Assembly (NCBI RefSeq): GCF_900091595.1 | Contig: NZ_FMCW01000007.1 | Coordinates: forward strand, 124,001-188,000 | DNA: 64,000 nt | Reading direction: 5' to 3' | DNA from: Micromonospora haikouensis | Lineage (GTDB): Bacteria > Actinomycetota > Actinomycetes > Mycobacteriales > Micromonosporaceae | Shown here: positions 32,379-41,298 of the stretch, in pieces | Layout: each line of letters opens with the position of its first letter | Position numbering within the stretch: position 1 is the first letter of the stretch | Translations under genes and position numbers: made by a program | The notes under the pieces: model-generated | Database searches by the model: none | Told to the model about the DNA's origin: nothing | What the model saw: the letters and a program-made list of their open reading frames with translations, nothing else

Positions 32379-33670
32379 CCGGTCCCGTCGCCCGGTGGGC
32401 CGGGTCGGCGCGTCGCCGCACCGACCCGGCCCGCCGCGGCTCGGCCACCCGTGCCCCGGCGCGGTCCGGTCACGGGCGGCGCGGCCGCGCGGGCGAGCGC
32501 GCCCAGCGGATCGGTTAGCAGCCGCGCGAAGCCGAGTTCGGCGGCGCCGACGAGGGTGGCGTCGTCGCCGAGGGCCGACGTGCGCAGCCGTACGCGTTCC
32601 CGGGCCACCGGCAGCACGTTGCGGGCGATGCGGCCGCGGACCGGCTCCGCCGCGCCCGGATACACGTCGCGCAGCATCCCGCCGAAGATGACCACCCCGG
32701 GGTTGAACAGGTTGATCAGGTTCGCCACCCCGATGCCGAGCCAGTCGCCGACGCGGCGCAGCGCCTGCCGGGCCACGGGGTCGCCGCCGTCGGCGTCGGC
32801 CACCACGTCGCGTAGGGCGGCGCGGCCGAACAGCCCGGCGGGCCGCCCGGCGGCGTCGAGCAGGGCACGCTCGCCGACCTCCGCCTCCAGGCACCCACGG
32901 GAGCCGCACCCGCACGGCCGCCCGTCGTACGGGTTCACCACCATGTGCCCCAGCTCGCAGCCGTAGCCGCCCTCGCCGTCGAGCAGCTTCCCGCCGACGA
33001 TGATCCCGCCGCCCACGCCGACGTCGCCGTGCAGGTAGACCAGGTTCCGGAAGCCGACGCCCGCCCCGCGCTGCTGCTCGGCCAGCGCCCCGAGGTGCGC
33101 CTCGTTGCCCACCGACACGGGCGGACCGAACCCGAGCCGGCGGCCGAGCTCGGCACCGAACGCCTGGTCCACCCAGCCCAGGTCCGGCCCGAACCGGACC
33201 ATGCCGTCGCCCGGCCGGATCATCCCGCAGTACGACGCGCCGACGCCGACGCACGTCGAGCCCGGCGGCGCCGCCTCCCGCAGTTGCCGACCGAACCGGG
33301 CGAGCACCTCGACCACCCGGTCGAGGTCCGGGCCGGCCCGGGGCCGCGCCGCCCGCCGCCGGTCCAGGATGACCCCGCCCAGCCCGATCCGGGCGGCGAA
33401 CAGCCAGTCCACGGCGACGTCGAACGCCAGCACGTACGCCCGGCTGGGCTCGGGCCGCACCAGCAGCGACGGCCGGCCTGCGCGCCCGGTCTCCGTCGGC
33501 GTCTCCTCGCGGACCAGGCCCGCGGCGACGAGTTCGGCCGTCAACGCCCCGATCGTGCTGCGGTTGAGGCCCATCCGTTCGCCCAGCGTCGCCCGGGACA
33601 CGGGGCCGTCCAGGTGGACGTGGCGCAGCAGGGTGCCGAGGTTGTGTCGGCGGATGTCCTCCTGGCCCAC
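32297..33670 (-). CDS. ROK-family transcriptional repressor (XylR/NagC-like)
   Basis: A 457-residue protein. The N-terminal winged helix (RRHNLGTLLRHVHLDGPVSRATLGERMGLNRSTIGALT) would bind DNA. The ROK domain has the Zn motif CGCGSRGCLEAE (around residues 257-268), VGVGGGIIVGGKLL and a NLINLFNPGVVIFGG block. The phosphate-binding DxGGT-type motif is degenerate (FDVAVDWLFAAR), as in ROK repressors without kinase activity. GTG 33670 has GGAGG five bases upstream. The frame stays open to 32297, so the last ~27 codons lie antisense to the end of the lyase gene; this tail is basic and poorly family-like. It may control neighbouring sugar genes. Confidence 0.85.
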   Translation of the reverse strand: MGQEDIRRHNLGTLLRHVHLDGPVSRATLGERMGLNRSTIGALTAELVAAGLVREETPTETGRAGRPSLLVRPEPSRAYVLAFDVAVDWLFAARIGLGGVILDRRRAARPRAGPDLDRVVEVLARFGRQLREAAPPGSTCVGVGASYCGMIRPGDGMVRFGPDLGWVDQAFGAELGRRLGFGPPVSVGNEAHLGALAEQQRGAGVGFRNLVYLHGDVGVGGGIIVGGKLLDGEGGYGCELGHMVVNPYDGRPCGCGSRGCLEAEVGERALLDAAGRPAGLFGRAALRDVVADADGGDPVARQALRRVGDWLGIGVANLINLFNPGVVIFGGMLRDVYPGAAEPVRGRIARNVLPVARERVRLRTSALGDDATLVGAAELGFARLLTDPLGALARAAAPPVTGPRRGTGGRAAAGRVGAATRRPGPPGDGTGQKVTVRPPRVTTSRPSEANDHFRAPE

Positions 33671-33739
33671 CTTGACCTCCGGGTTCGCGGCGTCGCGGCA
33701 CCCATTATCCCGGCGGGCGAGCGCGGGGCCGCCCCGCGG

Positions 33740-34258
33740 TCAGCCGGGGCGGACCTGCGACCAGTCGAGCGCGTCGAGGTTGACGACGATCGCCTCCTGG
33801 GTCGTCCGCGCGATCACGACCACCGCCTCGACCTCCGGGTCCGGGTTCTCCTCCCGGTGCGGCACGTACGGCGGGACGAAGATGTAGTCGCCCGGTCCGG
33901 CCTGGACGTGCCTCTCCACCGGCTCCTCGCCCTCCAGGTCGAGGAAGACGAAGGCCGGCGTCCCGGAGACCACGAAGATCGCCGTCTCGGAGGCGCCGTG
34001 GTGGTGGTTGGCCGACGCCGTCGCCCCCGGGACGTGGGTCTGCCCCATCCACAGGTTGCGGGCGCCGACGGTCTTGCCGCTGACCGCCTCCAGACGCCTC
34101 ATCCCCGGCGTCTGCGTGGTCTGCCCGACCAGCCCGTCCGGCGCGATCCGGTGCAGCCGCCGGTGGAACGGGTCGATGTCGGCCGGCAGCAGGACGCCGC
34201 TCGGCGTGCGGACGAGGTCGCCGCCGGCGGAGCCGGCGGGAACGTGCACGATGCTCAT
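33740..34258 (-). CDS. Cupin-domain protein
   Basis: A 172-residue cytosolic protein with a single cupin barrel. The metal-binding first motif reads ANHHHGASETAIFVVSG and the second GDYIFVPPYVPHREENPD, giving the usual His/Glu set for a metal ion. A sugar- or organic-acid-responsive role is common for such small cupins, but no reaction can be assigned. AAGGAG precedes ATG 34258, and the start overlaps the stop of the LysR gene, so both are made together and belong functionally with the divergent sulfur locus. Confidence 0.85.
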   Translation of the reverse strand: MSIVHVPAGSAGGDLVRTPSGVLLPADIDPFHRRLHRIAPDGLVGQTTQTPGMRRLEAVSGKTVGARNLWMGQTHVPGATASANHHHGASETAIFVVSGTPAFVFLDLEGEEPVERHVQAGPGDYIFVPPYVPHREENPDPEVEAVVVIARTTQEAIVVNLDALDWSQVRPG

Positions 34259-35157
34259 CGGGCTCCTTGCGGGGCGAGGACGGGCGCGCCCGGAAGCGGA
34301 CGCCCCGGGGGTGCGGACAGCAGGCGGCGCAGCGCGTCGGCGGCGCCGTCGGGCACGTCGGAGCGCAGCCCCCGGCGCGCCCACACGGACAGCTCCAGCG
34401 GTTGCGGGGTCGGCAGGTCGTCGCGGGCGACGAGGCCCTGGGGGGTCTGCCCGAGCGTGGCCATCAGGCCGACGCCCAGCCCGGCCTGCACCGCCGCCTG
34501 CACGCCGGCCAGGTACGCCGCCTCGGAGCCGACCTCGGCGGGCAGGCCGTGCGCGGCGAGGGTGTCCAACGCCCGGGTGCGCAGCGCGCAGGGGGCGTCG
34601 AAGGCCACCAGCGGGATCGGCTCGTCCCGGGGCGGCCACCGCCAGTCGGGGGACGAATACCAGGTCAGGTCCAGCTCGCCGACGATCTGCGCCGCGGGCT
34701 GCTCCACGCGGCCGAGCAGCAGCGCGAGGTCGATGCGGCCGTCGGCGAGCGCGGTGCGCAGCGGTGCGCCCCGGTCGATGCGGAAGCGCACGCGCCAGTC
34801 GGGGAACGTCTGCGACAGCGCTGCGGTCAGCTCCGGCAGCAACTGCGCGGCGGCGTGCTCGGTGGAGCCGATGACCAGGGTCTGCTCGGGCTCGACGCCG
34901 AAACCGCGCAGCGTCTCGTCGTGGGCGGCGAGGATCAGCCGCGCCTGGCGCAGCAGGACCTCCCCGTCGGGGGTGAACCGCGATCCGCGCCCCTGCCGCT
35001 GCACGAGCGGCCGCCCGATCGCGGCCTCCAGCCGCCGCACGTGCTGGCTCACCGCCCCCTGGCTCAGGTAGAGCGCGGTCGCCGCGCGCTGGAAGCCGCC
35101 ACAGTCCGCGACAGCGACGAAGCTGCGCAGCGGGGCGATGTCCAGGATGCGGCTCAT
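34255..35157 (-). CDS. LysR-family transcriptional regulator
   Basis: A 300-residue LysR protein. The N-terminal helix-turn-helix is LRSFVAVADCGGFQRAATALYLSQGAVSQHVRRLEAAIG, followed by the linker RQGRGSRFTPDGEVLLRQAR and a substrate-binding-like effector domain (LVIGSTEHAAAQLLPEL to QAGLGVGLMATLG). It lies divergent to the leader peptide and monooxygenase operon, the classical place for the LysR controller of the facing genes. A perfect inverted repeat in the spacer (35231-35254) is a candidate site. The inducer is unknown; LysR proteins such as CysB and Cbl control sulfonate use in other bacteria. Confidence 0.92.
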   Translation of the reverse strand: MSRILDIAPLRSFVAVADCGGFQRAATALYLSQGAVSQHVRRLEAAIGRPLVQRQGRGSRFTPDGEVLLRQARLILAAHDETLRGFGVEPEQTLVIGSTEHAAAQLLPELTAALSQTFPDWRVRFRIDRGAPLRTALADGRIDLALLLGRVEQPAAQIVGELDLTWYSSPDWRWPPRDEPIPLVAFDAPCALRTRALDTLAAHGLPAEVGSEAAYLAGVQAAVQAGLGVGLMATLGQTPQGLVARDDLPTPQPLELSVWARRGLRSDVPDGAADALRRLLSAPPGRPLPGAPVLAPQGAR

Positions 35158-35230
35158 GGCTGGCCAGTCTAGGAGCGGGGGAGCCGCAGATTATGAACAG
35201 TGTTTCACAGAACGTGAACAACGATCAGGA

Positions 35231-35254
35231 ATCGTGATGGGTCCCCATCACGAT
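35231..35254. promoter_or_regulatory. Perfect 11-bp inverted repeat in the LysR/sulfur divergent region
   Basis: ATCGTGATGGG and its exact complement CCCATCACGAT flank a TC centre. It lies just upstream of TTGGAC (35261-35266), a possible -35 for the leader-peptide transcript, and 74 bases from the LysR start. A weaker repeat, TTCAC-N5-GTGAA, is at 35204-35218. Best read as a regulator site. Confidence 0.55.
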
Positions 35255-35298
35255 CCGTTGTTGGACATCCGCCCTGCTCAGGGGCCAGGCTTGAGCCC

Positions 35299-35379
35299 AT
35301 GAGTCGGAGAGCCGTCGTGAAGCTGACACGTCGCCGCTGGCTCGACAACGCACGCAGCCGCGCAACGCTCTGTTGCTGA
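35299..35379 (+). CDS. Cysteine-type attenuator leader peptide
   Basis: A 26-residue ORF: MSRRAVVKLTRRRWLD, then a short Arg/Ala stretch ending TLCC-stop. The LTRRRxxD...R..A...C pattern is that of the putative leader peptides found upstream of sulfur genes in actinobacteria, where ribosome behaviour at terminal Cys codons (TGT TGC here) reports cysteine supply. A possible TTGGAC/CAGGCT promoter (19-base spacing) would start the RNA near the ATG, so it may be leaderless, as reported for mycobacterial Cys leaders. It lies 248 bases before the first monooxygenase gene. Confidence 0.75.
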   Translation: MSRRAVVKLTRRRWLDNARSRATLCC

Positions 35380-35627
35380 ACCTGGCGACGTCGCTGATCG
35401 AGCGAGTCGCACCGCCGCGCCCGTCGTACGAGGCGCCCGCACCGCCTGCGCGTTGATTCTCCGGGGTGCCCCGCACCGTCGCGACCGCCCCGTTCACCCG
35501 TACCGCCCGCCGGCCCCGGCGGGCCGACGGCTCGCATCCCCACGACCGTTCCGCCCCGACGCCGGGTCCCACCCGGCGGGCGGCGGCGTGCTCCCCGCTG
35601 CACCCTCCCGACCGAGAAGGCAACCTC

Positions 35628-36998
35628 ATGACCGACAAGACCCTCAAGCTGGGCGCCGTACTGCTCGGCGTCGGCGGCCCCGGCCAGCACCACACCTGGC
35701 TCGACCCGGAGATCCCCGGCGACGCCAGCGTCGACATCCACTGGTACATCGCCCGCGCCCGGCAGGCCGAGGCGGCCGGGTTCGACCTGGTCTTCATCGT
35801 CGACAGCCAGTTCATCACTCCGGACTCGCCGCACCACTACCTCAACCGGCTGGAGCCGCTGACCCTGCTGTCCGCCGTGGCCGTGCACACCACCCACATC
35901 GGCCTGGTCGGCACGCTCACCACCTCCTACAACGCCCCGTTCAACGTCGCCCGCCGACTGGCCTCACTGGACCTGATCAGCGGCGGCCGGGCCGGCTGGA
36001 ACGTCGTGGCCACCGGCGACGGCGGCACCGCCGGCAACTACGGCCGCGCCGAACACTACGACTACGCCACCCGCTACGGCCGCGCGCTGGAGCACGTGCG
36101 CGTCGTGCAGGGCCTCTGGGACTCCTACGAGGACGACGCCTTCCCCCGCGACAAGGAGCGGGGCGTCTTCTTCGACCGGGCCCGCCAGCACGCCCTGCAC
36201 CACGTGGGCGAGCACTTCTCCGTCGCCGGGCCGCTCAACATCGAACGGTCCCCGCAGGGCCAGCCGGTCATCTTCCAGGCCGGCGACTCCGACGAGGGGC
36301 GCGACCTGGGCGCCACCGTCGGCGAGGCGATCTTCACCCACGCCCAGACCGTCGAGCAGGGGCAGGCGTTCGCCCGCGACATCCGTGCCCGGGCGGCGGC
36401 GAAGGGCCGCGACCCCGAGCACGTCCTCATCTTCCCCGGCATCAGCCCTGTCGTCGCCGACACCGACGCCGAGGCCAGAGAGAAGGAACGCGCGACCCGC
36501 GACGGCAAGAGCTTCGACCGGGCGCTCGCCGAGCTGGGCCGTCCCTTCGGCTGGCACGACTTCTCCCGCTACGACCTCGACGCGCCCTTCCCCGAGGTCG
36601 GCGACGCCGGGGACCGCAGCTTCAAGACCCAGGCCGAGCGGATCAAAAAGCTCGCCCGGGACAACGGGTTCACCCTCCGGCAGACCGTGCAGCACCTGCT
36701 CGACGCCCAGCGCTCACCGTTCGTCGGGTCGCCGCTGACCGTGGCGAACGAGATCGAGCGGTGGTTCCGCGCCGGCGCCCTCGACGGGATCAACATCAGC
36801 GTCACCGTGCCCAGCGAGTTCGCCCGGTTCACCGATGCCGTCCTGCCCATCCTGCGCGAACGCGGCGTCGTGCGCAGCGGCTACGCGGCCACCACCCTGC
36901 GCGGCAACCTCGGCCTGCCGATCCCCGAGAACAGGCACACCGCCGCCCGCGGGGCCGCCGCCCAGCCCGCCCCCGCCGACCTCAGCCTCGTCCCGTGA
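35628..36998 (+). CDS. LLM-class flavin monooxygenase (NtaA/SnaA/DszA family), copy 1
   Basis: A 456-residue TIM-barrel monooxygenase of the two-component FMNH2-dependent type. Typical blocks are IHWYIARARQAEAAGFDLVFIVDSQF, YLNRLEPLTLLSAVAVHTTHIGLVGTLTTSYNAPFNVAR, LDLISGGRAGWNVVATGD, GLWDSYEDDAF and GPLNIERSPQGQPVIFQAGDSDEGR. The family oxidises nitrilotriacetate, dibenzothiophene sulfone, alkyl sulfides and similar molecules and needs FMNH2 from a reductase, here probably the one at 46105. ATG 35628 is the start; the spacer upstream holds the Cys leader. The closest relative in the window is the copy at 42145. Confidence 0.9.
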   Translation: MTDKTLKLGAVLLGVGGPGQHHTWLDPEIPGDASVDIHWYIARARQAEAAGFDLVFIVDSQFITPDSPHHYLNRLEPLTLLSAVAVHTTHIGLVGTLTTSYNAPFNVARRLASLDLISGGRAGWNVVATGDGGTAGNYGRAEHYDYATRYGRALEHVRVVQGLWDSYEDDAFPRDKERGVFFDRARQHALHHVGEHFSVAGPLNIERSPQGQPVIFQAGDSDEGRDLGATVGEAIFTHAQTVEQGQAFARDIRARAAAKGRDPEHVLIFPGISPVVADTDAEAREKERATRDGKSFDRALAELGRPFGWHDFSRYDLDAPFPEVGDAGDRSFKTQAERIKKLARDNGFTLRQTVQHLLDAQRSPFVGSPLTVANEIERWFRAGALDGINISVTVPSEFARFTDAVLPILRERGVVRSGYAATTLRGNLGLPIPENRHTAARGAAAQPAPADLSLVP

Positions 36999-37030
36999 CC
37001 ATCCCCGAAACCATCCGGAAAGGCACCACC

Positions 37031-38542
37031 ATGACCATCGCACGACGTACGAGATGGGCCGCCGCGCTCGGGGCGGCGCTCGCCCTGGTGCTGGCCGGCT
37101 GCGCCACCGACGCCGGCAGCTCCGGCGGCGCGCCCACCCTGCGGTGGGCGGTGGCCCTGCCGGCCCACTGGGACCCCGTCGTCAGCGGCAGCGGCGCCCA
37201 GTTCCGCATTCTCTCCCTGGCCTACGCGTCGCTGACCGAGATCGACGAGGCGGGCAAGGCGGTGCCCGGCCTCGCTCAGGGCTGGGACTACAACGCCGCC
37301 GGCGACGAGGTGACATTCCACCTGCGACCCAACCTGACGTTCACCGACGGTGAGCCGCTCGACGCCGAGGCGGTCAAGCGCTACCTCGAACGCGCCAAGA
37401 CGCAGCAGAACTCGGCCCTGTTCGGCGACCTCACCTCCATCAAGGAGGTCACCACCCGCGGCGAGCTCGACGTCGTCGTCCGGCTCACCCAGGTGGACTA
37501 CCAGATCCCGCTGCTGCTGGGCCAGCGCGTCGCGCAGATCACCAGCCCCAAGGCGGCCCAGGATCCGGCCAAGCTGGACCAGTCCCCGGTCGGTGCGGGT
37601 CCGTTCGTCGTCACCGAGAACGTCCCCGGCTCGCACGTCTACCTCGCGAAGAACCCGGACTACTGGAACGCCGCCAACGTCCACATCGACCGGGTGGAGC
37701 TGCACGCCGCGCCCGACGCCGCCACCGTCGTCTCCAGTGTGCAGACCGGCGTCTACGACCTGGCGTACCTCGAGCCCACCCAGGTCAAGCCCGCCAAGGC
37801 CGCCGGGCTCGACGTGGTCTTCCAGCCCGGCTTCAACGCGTCGAACATCAGCATCAACGTCAACAAGAAGCCGTTCGACAACCCGAAGATCGTCGACGCC
37901 GTGCGGTACGCCGTCAACCGCCAGGAGTTCGTCGACAAGGTCACCTTCGGCTACGGCAAGGCCACCGACCAGCCGTTCCCCCCGGGCTACATCGCCTACG
38001 ACGAGCAGTCGGCCAACCGCTACCCCTACGACCCGGAGCGGGCCCGCGCGCTGCTCGCCGAGGCCGGCTACGCCCCCGGACAGATCAAGCTCGACCTGGT
38101 CGTCCCGGCCCAGTCGACGGCGGCGGAGATCGTCGAGTCCCAGCTCGGCGCGGTCGGCATCGGGGTCGCCATCAAGGTCGACCCGAACTGGTCCACGCCG
38201 TTCTTCGCCAAGGACCTCACCCTGTCGCTGTACGGCACCACCGGCCGCGAGTCGCCGGTGCAGACCCTGACCGCCCACTTCGGCCCGAACGGACCGCTCA
38301 ACCTCAGCACCCCGTACGAGCCCGACGGTTTCGCCGAGGCCGTCTCCCTGGCCCGCCGCACGCCCCTGGAGTCGCCCGACTACGCCCGTAACCTCCAGGC
38401 GGCCACCCGGGCCGGGCTGGCCAGCCGGGCGCTGGTCTTCACCTACTCGCAGCCGAACATCCTCGTCAAGAGCACCAAGCTGTCCGCACTGCCGGCCATC
38501 CCCGGGCAACTGCACTGGGCCGGCGTCAAGGTCACGCCGTGA
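37031..38542 (+). CDS. ABC transporter solute-binding lipoprotein (peptide/nickel family)
   Basis: A 503-residue SBP_bac_5 (DppA/OppA/NikA-like) lipoprotein. The lipobox is LAGC near residue 24. The family core includes LTFTDGEPLDAEAVKRYLER, SPVGAGPFVV, YWNAANVHIDRVEL and VRYAVNRQEFVDKVTFGYG, with PYDPERARALLAEAGYAPG further on. GGAAAGG precedes ATG 37031. Its stop overlaps the permease start (GTGA). Since every neighbour is oxidative or sulfur-related, the likely ligand is an organosulfur compound or small peptide-like molecule rather than a dipeptide nutrient. Confidence 0.9.
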   Translation: MTIARRTRWAAALGAALALVLAGCATDAGSSGGAPTLRWAVALPAHWDPVVSGSGAQFRILSLAYASLTEIDEAGKAVPGLAQGWDYNAAGDEVTFHLRPNLTFTDGEPLDAEAVKRYLERAKTQQNSALFGDLTSIKEVTTRGELDVVVRLTQVDYQIPLLLGQRVAQITSPKAAQDPAKLDQSPVGAGPFVVTENVPGSHVYLAKNPDYWNAANVHIDRVELHAAPDAATVVSSVQTGVYDLAYLEPTQVKPAKAAGLDVVFQPGFNASNISINVNKKPFDNPKIVDAVRYAVNRQEFVDKVTFGYGKATDQPFPPGYIAYDEQSANRYPYDPERARALLAEAGYAPGQIKLDLVVPAQSTAAEIVESQLGAVGIGVAIKVDPNWSTPFFAKDLTLSLYGTTGRESPVQTLTAHFGPNGPLNLSTPYEPDGFAEAVSLARRTPLESPDYARNLQAATRAGLASRALVFTYSQPNILVKSTKLSALPAIPGQLHWAGVKVTP

Positions 38543-39522
38543 CCGCGATCCGCCTGCGCCGGGTCCTGGGCCGCACCGCGGCCGTGACCGCCCGCTCGGT
38601 CGCGATCTTCGTCCCCGTCTTCGGAGTGGCGACGTTCGTGACGTTCGCGCTGCGCGCCCTCAGCGGCCTCAGCCCGGCGCAACTGCAACTCGGCGAATCG
38701 GCCACCCCCGAGTCGATCGCCCGCATCGAGCACCAGTGGGGCCTCGACCGGCCCTTCCTCACCCAGTACCTCGACTGGTTCGGCGACGTGCTCACCGGCA
38801 ACCTCGGCACCAGCTGGCACAACGGGGCCGACATCTCCCGGCTGCTCGTCGAGGGCGCGGTGATCAGCCTGTCCGTCGCCGGGCTCGCCCTGGCCATCGG
38901 CGTCGTGTTCGGGTTCGGCTTCGGCGTCCTCGCGGCGCTGCGGCGCACCACCTGGGTCGACCGGACCATCACCGGGTTCATGACCGTCGTGTCGGTGATG
39001 CCGTCGTTCGTCGTCGGCATCGTCCTGGTCGCGGTGTTCGCGGTCGGGCTCGGCTGGTTTCCGTCCGCCGGCTACGCGCCGGCGGACCGGGGGCTGAGCG
39101 TCTGGCTGGCGCACATCACCCTGCCGGCGATCGCGCTCAGCTTCGACACCGTCTCCGACGTCGCCCGGCAACTGCGGGCCGGGCTCGTGGCGGCATACCG
39201 GGAGAACTACGTCACCGGGGCCGTGGTGCGCGGCCTCGGCCCCCGCCGGATCTTCTTCCGGCACGTGCTGCGCAACGGCATCGGGCCCGCGCTCACCGTG
39301 CTCGGGATGAAGTTCCCCAACCTGCTCGGCGGCGCGGTGGTCACCGAGGCCATCTTCGGGATGCCGGGGTTCGGCCAGTTCGCCGCCAACTCGGCCCAGC
39401 GCGGCGACGTCCCCGCCGTGCAGGGCGTCCTGGTCGTCTCGATCGTCCTCGTCGTCGTGTTCAACCTGCTGGTCAACATCGTCCTGAGCCGGGTCACCCC
39501 GGCGTCGGCGAGAGGGGTCTGA
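38539..39522 (+). CDS. ABC transporter permease, DppB type
   Basis: A 327-residue integral membrane protein with six helices. The first is VAIFVPVFGVATFVTFALRAL; the DppB-typical HQWGLDRPFLTQYLDWFGDVLTGNLGTSW periplasmic loop follows. The cytoplasmic coupling loop reads YRENYVTGAVVRGLGPRRIFFRHVLRNGIGP (the EAA-type motif), and the last part has GGAVVTEAIFGMPGFGQF. GTG 38539 overlaps the binding-protein stop. It forms the import channel with the following permease. Confidence 0.92.
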   Translation: MTAIRLRRVLGRTAAVTARSVAIFVPVFGVATFVTFALRALSGLSPAQLQLGESATPESIARIEHQWGLDRPFLTQYLDWFGDVLTGNLGTSWHNGADISRLLVEGAVISLSVAGLALAIGVVFGFGFGVLAALRRTTWVDRTITGFMTVVSVMPSFVVGIVLVAVFAVGLGWFPSAGYAPADRGLSVWLAHITLPAIALSFDTVSDVARQLRAGLVAAYRENYVTGAVVRGLGPRRIFFRHVLRNGIGPALTVLGMKFPNLLGGAVVTEAIFGMPGFGQFAANSAQRGDVPAVQGVLVVSIVLVVVFNLLVNIVLSRVTPASARGV

Positions 39523-39523
39523 C

Positions 39524-40396
39524 GTGCTCCGCCGCATCCTCGGCCTCACCTCCGGCCGCATTGCCGTGGGCATCCTCGCCGCGGTCGCGCTGCTGGCGGT
39601 GTTCGGGCCGCTGCTGGCCCCGCAGGACCCCCTCGCCGGCAGCACCGACATCCTCGCCTCGCCGTCGGCGCGGCACCTGCTCGGCACCGACTACCTCGGC
39701 CGCGACGTGCTCAGCCGGTTGCTGGCCGGCTCCCGGCTCAGCGTCCTGGGCGCCGTGCAGGTCACCCTGATGGCGCTCGTCGTCGGCGTCGTGCCCGGCA
39801 TCCTGTCGGTCTACCTCGGGCGCGGGTTCGAGTGGGTGACGCTGCGGCTGGCCGACACCCTGATCGCGCTGCCGTTCCTGGTGTTCGCCGTGGCGGTGAC
39901 CGCCCTGCTCGGCAACGGCATCCCGCAGGCGATGTTCACCGTCGGCATCATGGTGTCGCCGCTGTTCTTCCGGGTGTCCCGGGCCGCGACGCTGTCGGTC
40001 GCCCGCTCCCCGTACGTCGAGGCGGCGGTCATCTCCGGCGCGTCCATCGCCTGGATCGTGCGCCGGCACCTCTGGGCCAAGGTGCTCCCGCCCATCGCGA
40101 TCGCGCTGGCCAACACCGCAGGCGTCGGCTTCGTCGTGGTGTCCAGCCTGACGTTCCTCGGCATCGGCGTACGCCCACCCGCCCCCACCTGGGGCGGGGT
40201 GCTCGCCTCCGACCTCGGCTACCTCAGCTACCGGCCGTGGGCGCCGCTCGCCCCGACCGTGCTGATCATGGCCACCGTGTGGGCGTGCAACCTGCTCGCC
40301 GACGCGGTCCGCGACGTCTCCGGCGAGGCCGGTCGCGCGCTGCTGCACACCAGGACGATCCGCGGCCGGCTGGCCGCCGCGGGAAGGGACGCCTGA
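39524..40396 (+). CDS. ABC transporter permease, DppC type
   Basis: A 290-residue permease. The early segment FGPLLAPQDPLAG followed by HLLGTDYLGRDVLSRLLAGSRLSV is the DppC signature, and the coupling loop is ARSPYVEAAVISGASIAWIVRRHLWAKVLPP. The VVVSSLTFLGIGVRPPAPTWGGVLA block is equally typical. GTG 39524 follows the previous stop by one base; its TGA overlaps the ATG of the first ATPase gene (TGATG). Confidence 0.92.
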   Translation: MLRRILGLTSGRIAVGILAAVALLAVFGPLLAPQDPLAGSTDILASPSARHLLGTDYLGRDVLSRLLAGSRLSVLGAVQVTLMALVVGVVPGILSVYLGRGFEWVTLRLADTLIALPFLVFAVAVTALLGNGIPQAMFTVGIMVSPLFFRVSRAATLSVARSPYVEAAVISGASIAWIVRRHLWAKVLPPIAIALANTAGVGFVVVSSLTFLGIGVRPPAPTWGGVLASDLGYLSYRPWAPLAPTVLIMATVWACNLLADAVRDVSGEAGRALLHTRTIRGRLAAAGRDA

Positions 40397-41298
40397 TGGC
40401 CGACGACGTGCTGACCCTGAGCGACGTGTGCATCCACGACGCCGTGACCGACCGGGACGTCGTGCGCGGGGTCTCCTTCTCCCTGACCCCGGGCCGGGCG
40501 GTGGGCATCGTGGGGGAGTCCGGCAGCGGCAAGACCCTCACCTGCCGCGCCGTCCTCGGCATCCTGCCGGAGCACTTCACGGTGGCCGGCGGCACGATCC
40601 ACCTCGCCGGCCGGGACGTCGCCGGCCTGACCCGGCGGGAGTGGACCGGCCTGCGCGGCGCGACCGTCAGCGCCGTCTTCCAGGACCCGGCCTCCTACCT
40701 CAACCCGTCGCTGCGCGTCGGCTCCCAGATCGCCGAGGTGCTGCGGGTCAAGCGAGGGCTGAGGCGGCGGGAAGCCCGGCGGCGGGCCGTCGAGCTGCTC
40801 GCCACCCTGCGGCTGCGCGACCCCGAGGGGGTCTACCAGCAGTACCCGCACGAACTGTCCGGCGGCATGCTGCAACGCGTCCTGATCGGCACGGCGATCG
40901 CGGCCGACCCGCAGGTCCTCATCGCCGACGAGGCCACCACCGCGCTCGACGTCACCGTGCAGGCCGAGATCCTCGACCTCCTCGCCGAGCTGCGGGAACG
41001 CGCCGGGCTCGCGCTCGTCGTCATCTCCCACGACCTGGCCGTCGTGGCGCAGCTCTGCGACGAGGTGCTCGTCATGCGGGCCGGCGAGGTCGTCGAGCAG
41101 GGGCCCACGGCCGACATCCTGTTCCGGCCCCGGCACGAGTACACCCGGCTGCTCATCGCCGAGCACGAGCAGTACGGCCTCGACCGCTTCCTCGACGAAC
41201 GCGAGCCGGCCGGGCCCCGCGCCCCCAGCCCTCGCGCCTCCGGCCCCCGCGACGACGTCGACGCCGACCACGCGAAGGAGCTCGACCATGTCGGCTGA
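40396..41298 (+). CDS. ABC transporter ATPase, DppD type
   Basis: A 300-residue nucleotide-binding subunit: Walker A GESGSGKT, Q-loop VFQDPASYLNP, signature LSGGMLQRV, Walker B VLIADEATTALD, and the switch His in VISHDLAVVAQ. The C-terminal region carries the RPRHEYTRLLI block common to oligopeptide/nickel-type ATPases, then a poorly conserved Pro/Arg/Asp tail. It overlaps the next ATPase gene by 11 bases. With the DppF-type partner it energises import. Confidence 0.93.
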   Translation: MADDVLTLSDVCIHDAVTDRDVVRGVSFSLTPGRAVGIVGESGSGKTLTCRAVLGILPEHFTVAGGTIHLAGRDVAGLTRREWTGLRGATVSAVFQDPASYLNPSLRVGSQIAEVLRVKRGLRRREARRRAVELLATLRLRDPEGVYQQYPHELSGGMLQRVLIGTAIAADPQVLIADEATTALDVTVQAEILDLLAELRERAGLALVVISHDLAVVAQLCDEVLVMRAGEVVEQGPTADILFRPRHEYTRLLIAEHEQYGLDRFLDEREPAGPRAPSPRASGPRDDVDADHAKELDHVG

